A stretch of DNA of 61,285 nt, taken from positions 25,001 through 86,285 of the forward strand of contig RPFO01002165.1 of NCBI GenBank assembly GCA_009746045.1, written 5' to 3'. The notes under the pieces were generated by a model. The model searched no databases. It was given only the letters and a program-made list of their open reading frames with translations, and was not told the DNA's origin. A program made the position numbers and the translations under genes. The DNA is from Mesostigma viride. Its lineage: Eukaryota; Streptophyta; Mesostigmatophyceae; Mesostigmatales; Mesostigmataceae. Below, piece by piece: positions 49,201-56,689 of the stretch (position 1 is the first letter of the stretch; each line of letters starts with the position of its first letter).

Positions 49201-50150
49201 TAGTGTCATCATGGCTGGCCTACGTACATGGTTGGCATTTATGTAATTAATGATGAGGATTCAGGCTCCCATGGTGTCATCATTGCCCGTGTATGTACAT
49301 GGTTGGCATTTATGTAATTAATGATGAGGATTCAGGCTCCATTGGTGTCATCATGGCCCGTCTACGTACATGGACCGTGGCATTTATGTATTTAATGATG
49401 AGGATTCAGGCTCCCATGGGGTCATTGATGATCATGGCATTTATGTATGTAATTAATGATGAGGATTCAGGCTCCATTGGTGTCATCATGGCTGGCCTAC
49501 GTATGTACATGGATGTCAAAGAAAAAAAAATGATGAGGATTCAGGCTCCCATGGTGTCATCATGGCCCGTCTACGTACATGGATGTCAAGGAATAGTAAA
49601 TGATGAGGATTCAGGCTCCCATGGTGTCAGATGTCATGGCCTGTCTACGTACATGGATGGCATGTATGTATTTAATGATGAGGATTCAGGCTCCCATGGT
49701 GTCATCATGGCTGGCCTACGTACATGGATGTCTCAGAAAAAAAATGATGAGGATTCAGGCTCCCATGGTGTCATCATGGCTGGCCTACGTACATGGATGT
49801 CAAAGAAAAAAAAATGATCAGGATTCAGGCTCCCGTGGTGTCATTATGGCCCGTCTACGTGTTGTTGGCATGTATGAAATTAATGATGAGGATTCAGGCT
49901 CCCACAGTGTCATCATGGCTGGCCTACGTACATGGTTGGCATTTATGTAATTAATGATGAGGATTCAGGCTCCCATGGTGTCATCATTGCCCGTGTATGT
50001 ACATGGTTGGCATTTATGTAATTAATGATGAGGATTCAGGCTCCATTGGTGTCATCATGGCCCGTCTACGTACATGGGTGGCATTTATGTATTTAATGAT
50101 GAGGATTCAGGCTCCCATGGGGTCATCATGGCTTGTCTACGTACATGGAG
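46274..50150 (+). repeat. Satellite array, outer right part
   Basis: Array units continue in the same orientation after the LTR element. The region 48.4-50.15 kb is the reverse complement of the outermost left array. Shared oddities include a CCGTGGTGTCATTATGG unit followed by TACGTGTTGTTGGC, whose mirror is near 9680-9720. Within this part a block carrying TGTCAGATGTCATGG occurs twice, about 920 bp apart. Confidence 0.95.
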
Positions 50151-50419
50151 TCATATTGATTCATGGAACAATGAGATACCATTCTTAATTGAAAATTGTT
50201 CTTGATACTTTCACATGCATGCCCGGAATCGTGAATTTGTGCGGGTTTCCATGATGACAATCCTCATTGAATTCTTGAGCACACAATATTGAGCAATTTA
50301 GGGGCACTTCGGCAATGTTGACCATTTTCATTCATGATAAAATTAACATTTAATGCAATAAATACATATTCCACTCATTTTAATAAACCATGCAAAAACT
50401 TTACAAGCACGCTCAAGCT

Positions 50420-50915
50420 AGGGGTGGGCTGGCATGCACGCGTGGGTGTGGGGGTGGGCTGGCATGCATGCGTGGGTGTGGGGGGGGGCTAGCCTGCATG
50501 CGTGGGTGTGTGGGGGGGCTGGCATGCATGCGTGGGTGTGTGTGGGGGGCTAGCATGCATGCGTAAGTGTGGGGGGGGCTGGCATGCATGCGTGGGTGTG
50601 TATGGGGGCTGGCATGCATGCGTGGGTGTGTGTGGGGGGCTAGCATGCATGCGTGGGTGTGTGGGGGGGCTGTCATGCATGCGTGGGTGTGGGGGGGGCT
50701 GGCATGAATGCGTGGGTGTGGGGGGGGCTAGCATGCATGCGTGGGTGTGGGGGTGGGCTAGCATGCATGCGTGGGTGTGAGTGTGGGCTAGCATGCATGC
50801 GTGGGTGTGGGGGGGGGCTAGCATGCATGCGTGGGTGTGTGGGGGGGCTAGCATGCATGCGTGGGTGTGGGGGTGGGCTAGCATGCATGCGTGGGTGTGT
50901 GGGGGGGCTAGCACG
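50420..50915 (-). repeat. G-rich minisatellite, right arm
   Basis: About 16 units of roughly 30 bp, the reverse complement of the left-arm minisatellite: GCATGCATGCGTGGGTGTG followed by a G-run and GGCTAGC or GGCTGGC. It is shorter than the left copy, which has about 25 units. Confidence 0.95.
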
Positions 50916-51299
50916 CCCCACCCCTCCATCGGCACAGCCAGCCTTGTGAGTCTACCCTTAACAACAAGGCTGGTAGGACGACACGCCTGAGCAGCATATG
51001 TCATGCCTATCTCAGGCTAATAATGTGTGATTTTGTGCCAACAACCAAGTTGTTCCACCCAACAACACATTATAAACCCTCTTCCAAAATGCCCAACAAG
51101 CCGGACACGTGGAGGACCACACACGCAGTATATAAAGAGAAAATAAGCTGACTTTTTATCCAGCCAACCTGTGGCTAGCTGCTCTGGTTAGCATGACAAA
51201 TGCTAACATTTACTCAGTGGGAAAGGTGAAGAGACCATTGGAACAGCCTACCTGACGCATGTGCCACCAAAGCATTGTGTCCCGCAAAATGCACACTGC

Positions 51300-51304
51300 C
51301 TCCT
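51300..51304 (-). other. Empty copia insertion site
   Basis: CTCCT here is the single, unduplicated counterpart of AGGAG on either side of the copia element. The flanks CACTGC and TTCTAACAAGC mirror those in the left arm exactly. It is the pre-insertion allele preserved within the same molecule. Confidence 0.95.
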
Positions 51305-51526
51305 TTCTAACAAGCACGAGCCGCTCTCTTTAGGAGACAGGTGCCAGCTCGTCAGTGTCTGGGGAAAATGATGCCGCTGCTTAGGAAGACCGCGTGAATT
51401 TCCTCGAACACAACTGTCTATAAAGCAAAAGAAATTTCAGAGAAGCATGGAAATAAAAGCATTACACCTTCCCGACAGGTTGCGGGCCACGCGCTGCAGA
51501 AAGCCAGCCACGTCACAGACGATTAA

Positions 51527-52009
51527 CTAGCTAAAAGACACCCAGGAATCCAGCGATGCAGCGCCAGGACCCGCAACTTTCTGGCTGCATCTGGCCGGAA
51601 AGAAGGCAAAAAGCTTACGCTCAACGAGGTAAGAAAGCAGGAAAACGCAAGCTTAAGACGTTTAACACAAGAACGTACCATAACGGGCATTTATTCGTGC
51701 CCAGGCGCACAAGAAAGTCCACCCTTTCATGGAGTGGTTGGGCAGTACGCATCGCGCAGGGCTAATGTTATCTTACCGCAAAATGACGGGAAAGGTAAAG
51801 ATAGCAGCGGGAATTTTTACGGCTTTAGAAACATCATTAAACTAGCTTTCCTTACGACCATCAAAACTGGCAACAATCGACAATCAACCCGGCAGGCATC
51901 CAATATACTTTATTCATCCCGACAGAAATTCAGGCCGGACCCCCCCTGCCGATGGCAAAGAAAAAAAGCCCGCGACATTATAGATCGCAACCATCCCGCC
52001 ATAAATTAG
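51527..52009 (+). CDS. Arm-encoded open frame, right copy
   Basis: Open from a stop at 51524-51526 to 52009, with no ATG where the left copy has one (CTG at 51581-51583). The first in-frame ATG I see is at 51734. It shares LAASGRKEGKKLTLNEVRKQ and NVILPQNDGKGKDSSGN with the left copy. A 3-bp indel at the GQYASRRAN segment preserves the frame. After RPDPP it ends differently because of one extra C. I do not recognise the protein. Confidence 0.3.
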   Translation, partial: LAKRHPGIQRCSARTRNFLAASGRKEGKKLTLNEVRKQENASLRRLTQERTITGIYSCPGAQESPPFHGVVGQYASRRANVILPQNDGKGKDSSGNFYGFRNIIKLAFLTTIKTGNNRQSTRQASNILYSSRQKFRPDPPCRWQRKKARDIIDRNHPAIN

Positions 52010-52124
52010 AATCAGTAACTAATTTTCTCCAACAATCGAGCATTTCTGCTTTCCGCGTGCCAGATTTGTCACGTTTCGTCTAAAGGCAGTCGCCATGGCC
52101 CCTACCGCAAGGGGTGCGCGCACC

Positions 52125-53137
52125 ATGCCGACATAGCTTTTGGGCCTCAATTTGCACCGAAATTTGGTCCGTACCGTCCAGCTCAGTCGGATTATGTATG
52201 TGGATCGGCCGTGTTGGTTGCATACGCAGGTATATTAATTCTTGCATTCGCCCCGGACCTTCCCCAGGACAGGTCAGGATATAACAATAATTCTTGCATT
52301 CGCCCCCGCCCTTTCCTATGGCCTGGTCAGGTTTGGGCGCGACGCCACTAGCGCGGCGCCCGCGACAGAGTGGCCAGGCTCGAGCACGTTTTCTGGATCC
52401 CAAGCACCGGATTGGACACTGTCCGAGGACTGGACAGGAATTGGCTGACCAATCGGATGCTTGCTCGTCGTCTCCAAAAACATATATAAAGAGCCAAATC
52501 GCGCGAACTACGCAATGATCCTTTAAGCAGCGTTACTCTGCCGAAATGTCAACCTAGGCCGGTCAAGTGACGCCGAGGTGTTCACCGATAGTTCAGGTCA
52601 GCCACAGCGCGCCTTCGAATGTAGGCACGGTCGCATTTTTTTTTAGGAAATGTAGAATTGTTGTCGACCAGCTACCAACGCCCGACCGGACCCATACAAC
52701 GGAAACATCAAGGCGATGTGATGTAGGTGTGTCTGATATGTCATTAATACACAGAGCATCGTGAATATAATATATAATATAAATTATATAATATACTATA
52801 ATTAATATATAATTTTAATTTTATGTTAATTTTAATGTTATTTCATATAACATAATATAGCATAATATAATATAATATAATATTATATAAAGTAGTATAT
52901 AAAAAATTAAAATGTAAAAGAAAAATATCTACCTTATTGGGGTTTAATGTTCCTTTCCAGTTCAGCATAAGTACACTCTTGAGTGTGTGCAATGTTTGGT
53001 TATACGCCATTGTCTTAAAATAGCAACCAATGTAAACCTCCGTCCTAACCACATTTGGATACAATAAAGACATTGATGCCTGACACATAGCATTCATTGC
53101 TTGAAATACCATGCATATTTTGTGTCAATGTTCTGCA
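52125..53137. other. Right flank, no gene recognised
   Basis: Outside the inverted repeat. A partial direct repeat opens TTCTTGCATTCGCCCC at 52239 and at 52291. Very AT-rich low-complexity sequence made of TATAATATA-like blocks fills 52762-52916. No convincing coding exon or RNA gene is seen. Confidence 0.5.
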
Positions 53138-53513
53138 GACCACAGCTTCAAGTGGGCATACTTCGCTTTCCTCAATATAATGGCGACATGGCATTTGGTG
53201 AAAGTGGTGAGTGCCATGAAGTTGCGCCGGCCGTCGTTATCCATGACGAACTGAATGGGTTTCGTGCAAATCAAGTTTTTTGTTTTGGTGTTCCAGTTGC
53301 GCCGGCCGGCGTTTCCAATGGTATCTTGCGCGCACTTGCAAAAGCTTGCACGCTTATCAACATTTTGTGTTGGTAAACATTTTATCACCTCTGGGATTTC
53401 CGCCTTCACTACCTGAGTTGCTTCTTTGTGGTTTTCAAATGCAACCGAGTTACGCCGGCCGTCGTTACTCATGACAAATTGTAGGGGTTTTGTGCAAATC
53501 ACTTTTGTATGGT

Positions 53514-53518
53514 TTATG
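53514..53518 (+). repeat. Target-site duplication TTATG, left
   Basis: TTATG precedes the element and is repeated at 56284-56288 directly after it. Confidence 0.95.
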
Positions 53519-54262
53519 TGTCAGAAACCGGGGCTCGGAGGAAAGATCTTTTGCCTGTTATGACCCAGATATTGCACAAGTGTATGGAAAAGACTTCTTG
53601 TATTAAAATACGTTTACTGAGAGTGGAAAACACGGTGCGGCCAACACTGGGCGCAGTCTACCATAGCCAACACTGGGCCAGGGCAAATGACAATGCCAAC
53701 ACTGGGCAGGGTCACACGACCAACACTGGGTCGGGGCCACACACGGCTGGGCAAGCAAACGACTCTAGGCACACAAAGTAGTGGCGGCTAATGCATTATG
53801 CACCGTTGATTTACATCTGACGGCACTGCAGCTTAGCGTCTCTACAACCACGGAAAGAACACTAGATAATAACGACTTTGCAGCCTGTAATCTATTGTCC
53901 ACATCATGGTACATTGTGTGTGTGGTCTGATAGGCTCAAAGTCCTATCGCCTCCAGGGCGGCACCACAAACTGCGGACCTGATCTGATCCGGAGAGAGCC
54001 GATGTAAATTACGGCACCTGTAACGGTGCTGACAGGTAACGCTTGCTGTATTCCGAGCAACATCATTCGGATTTTAGTACACTCAAACATTGTATATGAT
54101 ATTAAACTAGTCAACGACCTGTGGGTGCAATTAATAGGGATGCAAACCCAACAACAAGTCGTGTAAATAAACACCTAGCTGACGGCGTCAATTTTCCCCG
54201 CATATAATGCGTGATAACATAATGCGTGACAAAAGTAGAGAAACATCGCTAGATATTTGACA
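53519..54262 (-). repeat. 3' LTR of gag-only element
   Basis: 744 bp. It contains four copies of CCAACACTGGG between about 53640 and 53730, separated by 15-25 bp, plus a CACTGGGCC variant. It appears identical to 55540-56283. Confidence 0.95.
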
Positions 54263-54270
54263 CACCCCCG
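54263..54270 (-). promoter_or_regulatory. Polypurine tract
   Basis: CGGGGGTG on the minus strand lies directly against the 3' LTR. Confidence 0.75.
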
Positions 54271-54292
54271 TACTGCATGTCACGTATTCCGG

Positions 54293-55177
54293 CTACTCAA
54301 TGAAAAAACCAGCAGGAACATCTGCCACGTCGTCAGCCAGTGGCTCGCCGTCCATGGTGAAGTGCGCCTCAGGTTTCTTGGACTTGTTCTCCGCCTTCTT
54401 GGACCAGCAGCGATCCTCAGTGTGACCGGTACGGTGGCAGTGCTTGCAGGTCAGCACTTTCCCACCCTTGGTGAGGAAGACTGATTCGTCGATAGTACCC
54501 GCACAGTGGGGGCAGGCAGCAGTATGATACACTGGTGCACTGGAATCTGAGCTGCCAGCTTGGGCCGCGCGGTGCACACGCAGATGGTCGTCCACTTTCA
54601 GGACGGCGGTCTTGTAGTCTTTCCACGTCAAGTCGGGGGGAAGGTTGTACGCCGCCAGGACGGGGCCATACTGGGCAGGAAGTCTGCGGCGGTGTGATGT
54701 CACCAGGATGGAATCATGGAGTTTATTGTTGCTTAATTTATTATATTGCAGGTACAATCGTTCGGTGAGATTGACATTTGCAGGAACAGAATCCATGGGA
54801 ATCTGCTCAGCTGACAGCAGTTCCTCAAGTGTCGCGGCCTGATGGGTGGATGTCGTTTCGTCACGTCCATAGACGTCAACCAGGACGGTCCACGCCTCGT
54901 GCATATACTTGTTGGGGGCCGTAGCGGCATGCAGTAGCGCGTTGCCGTCGAGGCCAGCAATCAGGGCAGCGTAACCAATTTTTTGCTGCTTTACCACGAT
55001 CGGATCCTTTCCAGCTAGTACATCTGAATATCCGAGGGCGTCGAATTGCCCTTCCGCCTTGATTCGGAATCCGGTGAATTTCTTGGGGTCGCTCCCATCA
55101 AAGTTGAGATTCTTGAGAGCACTAAGAACGCTGCTCTCCTTGACTTCTCGTGCCACAGCTGGCGCACCTCCCGACAT
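54293..55177 (-). CDS. gag: Copia-type Gag with CCHC zinc knuckle (294 aa)
   Basis: An intact frame starting MSGGAPAVAREVKESS. Residues about 20-190 look like the UBN2/retrotran_gag_2 capsid of copia elements: LNFDGSDPKKFTGFRIKAEG, a central helix-rich stretch with HEAWTVLVDVYGRDE, and LTERLYLQYNKLSN. A CPHC pair and then CKHCHRTGHTEDRC (C-x2-C-x4-H-x4-C) near residue 240-255 form the nucleic-acid-binding end. The protein would package the element's RNA; Pol must come from elsewhere. It is uninterrupted, unlike the gag genes of the other two LTR elements here. It overlaps a shorter upstream frame. Confidence 0.88.
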   Translation of the reverse strand: MSGGAPAVAREVKESSVLSALKNLNFDGSDPKKFTGFRIKAEGQFDALGYSDVLAGKDPIVVKQQKIGYAALIAGLDGNALLHAATAPNKYMHEAWTVLVDVYGRDETTSTHQAATLEELLSAEQIPMDSVPANVNLTERLYLQYNKLSNNKLHDSILVTSHRRRLPAQYGPVLAAYNLPPDLTWKDYKTAVLKVDDHLRVHRAAQAGSSDSSAPVYHTAACPHCAGTIDESVFLTKGGKVLTCKHCHRTGHTEDRCWSKKAENKSKKPEAHFTMDGEPLADDVADVPAGFFIE

Positions 55178-55523
55178 GTTCTTGATTGCGTTGGAGATTT
55201 GTAATGTGAAGTAAAGTGTGATTTAATCTCTCCAGAGATACTGCGTTGTTGTCGAGCAGATCCTGTAGATTTCTGATTGAAAAGTCTGGAAGTTCGCTGA
55301 AACACACACAGTTGAAAAATTCTTGTCGAATGCCACGCAGGAGCCAGCGGCAGTAGGCAGATTCAGGAAACACGCCCGGGAAGATGTCTTCAACTTGGGC
55401 AAAAAGCAGATTTGCTCTTGCGAGGTAGTCTGGGCAAGATTCTTCGGGAAATTGAAAAAGCTCAATTCCAGATCTCAGGTTGCGGTCGTTGGGAATTGGA
55501 AAATATGGGTTCATAGGCATCAC
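55122..55523 (-). CDS. Upstream small ORF of gag-only element (133 aa)
   Basis: Starts 17 bp after the LTR, inside the primer-binding region, with MMPMNPYFPIPNDRNLRSG. It contains PEESCPDYLARANLLFAQVE and YCRWLLRGIRQEFFN, which recall the helical pattern of retroelement Gag, but I cannot assign it to a family. It ends at 55122 and overlaps the start of the 294-residue Gag by 56 bp in another frame. It may be a separate protein, a frame-shifted extension of Gag, or a leader ORF. Confidence 0.45.
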   Translation of the reverse strand: MMPMNPYFPIPNDRNLRSGIELFQFPEESCPDYLARANLLFAQVEDIFPGVFPESAYCRWLLRGIRQEFFNCVCFSELPDFSIRNLQDLLDNNAVSLERLNHTLLHITNLQRNQEHVGRCASCGTRSQGEQRS

Positions 55524-55539
55524 TCGCTACTCGATACCA
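55522..55539 (-). promoter_or_regulatory. Primer-binding site
   Basis: TGGTATCGAGTAGCGAG on the minus strand begins at the 5' LTR edge. TGGTATC matches the initiator-tRNA type start also used by the copia element at 2603. Confidence 0.8.
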
Positions 55540-56283
55540 TGTCAGAAACCGGGGCTCGGAGGAAAGATCTTTTGCCTGTTATGACCCAGATATTGCACAA
55601 GTGTATGGAAAAGACTTCTTGTATTAAAATACGTTTACTGAGAGTGGAAAACACGGTGCGGCCAACACTGGGCGCAGTCTACCATAGCCAACACTGGGCC
55701 AGGGCAAATGACAATGCCAACACTGGGCAGGGTCACACGACCAACACTGGGTCGGGGCCACACACGGCTGGGCAAGCAAACGACTCTAGGCACACAAAGT
55801 AGTGGCGGCTAATGCATTATGCACCGTTGATTTACATCTGACGGCACTGCAGCTTAGCGTCTCTACAACCACGGAAAGAACACTAGATAATAACGACTTT
55901 GCAGCCTGTAATCTATTGTCCACATCATGGTACATTGTGTGTGTGGTCTGATAGGCTCAAAGTCCTATCGCCTCCAGGGCGGCACCACAAACTGCGGACC
56001 TGATCTGATCCGGAGAGAGCCGATGTAAATTACGGCACCTGTAACGGTGCTGACAGGTAACGCTTGCTGTATTCCGAGCAACATCATTCGGATTTTAGTA
56101 CACTCAAACATTGTATATGATATTAAACTAGTCAACGACCTGTGGGTGCAATTAATAGGGATGCAAACCCAACAACAAGTCGTGTAAATAAACACCTAGC
56201 TGACGGCGTCAATTTTCCCCGCATATAATGCGTGATAACATAATGCGTGACAAAAGTAGAGAAACATCGCTAGATATTTGACA
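55540..56283 (-). repeat. 5' LTR of gag-only element
   Basis: 744 bp, the same as 53519-54262. The TTATG target copy follows at 56284-56288. Confidence 0.95.
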
Positions 56284-56689
56284 TTATGTACATGCATCCA
56301 GTTGCGCCGGCCGGCGTTTCCAATGGTATCTTGCAGTTGCGCAATCAGGCCCCATTACCAAAAGTGTGTTTGTACATCTTTTTTACACCTGAAGGATTTC
56401 TGCCTGCATATCCTGAGTTGCTTCTTAATGGTTTTTAATTGCGCCCGAGTTACGCCGGCCGTCGTTATTAATGACAAACTGTATGTGTTTCATAAAATCA
56501 CTTTTGTATGGTTTACATGTATCCAGTTGCGCCGGCCGGCGTTATTAATGACGCTTGTCGTTCTTGTTTGATGCCCATCGTTTTCGTCGTGTCTTTAATG
56601 GTGATTATTTATCATTACTCATCCTCAGGGCTTTCGGTGCCGCGGGATTAAGAGGCGAAAAAAATCAGCTGCCGTCTGACCAAAGTCTG

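Larger units (their letters stand above)
1044..52124. mobile_element. Giant imperfect inverted repeat, foldback-like
   Basis: The sequence from 1044 inward reads as the reverse complement of the sequence from 52124 inward. Both ends start with the self-complementary GGTGCGCGCACC. Matching landmarks occur in mirror order: a shared open frame, an empty or filled copia site, a C-rich minisatellite, an AT-rich segment ending beside GGAACAATGAGATACC, then the satellite. The interior is almost wholly satellite in two opposing orientations. This resembles foldback/Galileo-type elements, whose long terminal inverted repeats contain tandem repeats. However, I see no transposase and no clear target duplication at the outer ends. 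A segmental inverted duplication is the main alternative. The arms differ by many substitutions and indels, so a simple chimeric-read hairpin is unlikely. Confidence 0.7.
50151..52124 (-). repeat. Right arm of the giant inverted repeat
   Basis: The reverse complement of the left arm without the copia element. It contains AT-rich unique sequence, the G-rich minisatellite, unique sequence with the empty insertion site at 51300-51304, and the shared open frame. It ends at GGTGCGCGCACC (52113-52124), where similarity to the left arm stops. Confidence 0.85.
53519..56283 (-). mobile_element. Gag-only LTR retrotransposon (TR-GAG type)
   Basis: 2,765 bp with two 744-bp LTRs that look identical, TGTCA...TGACA termini and a TTATG target duplication. 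On the minus strand TGGTATCGAGTAGCGAGTG follows the 5' LTR as primer-binding site, and CGGGGGTG precedes the 3' LTR as polypurine tract. The 1,277-bp interior encodes Gag only; there is no protease, integrase or reverse transcriptase. Known terminal-repeat elements with only a gag gene behave as non-autonomous elements relying on a partner's Pol. Identical LTRs point to a very recent transposition. Confidence 0.92.
53219..56551 (+). repeat. Tandem family of GC-palindrome repeats (introner-like), split by an LTR element
   Basis: The core GTTGCGCCGGCC(G/T).CGTT or GTTACGCCGGCCGTCGTT occurs at 53221, 53296, 53449, 56301, 56449 and 56526. Around it lie shared blocks such as CCTGAGTTGCTTCTT, ACTTTTGTATGGTTTA and TTTCCAATGGTATCTTGC, giving a unit of about 225 bp. 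CGCCGGCCGGCG is self-complementary. The same core also lies in intron 2 of the downstream gene (59177-59194). The gag-only LTR element is inserted between the second and third complete pieces. Confidence 0.75.

Noticed and set aside
48434-49246. Long open frames in the satellite encoding repeats of INDEDSGSHGVIMARLRTWM
   Set aside because: Frames stay open only where unit length is a multiple of three. Units of 71 bp break them, both orientations show similar frames, and no independent coding signal exists. They are a by-product of the repeat.
53125-53502. 125-residue minus-strand frame with repeated NDGRRN peptides
   Set aside because: It is the translation of the GC-palindrome repeat units. 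The third unit, at 56280-56550, has stops in the same frame.
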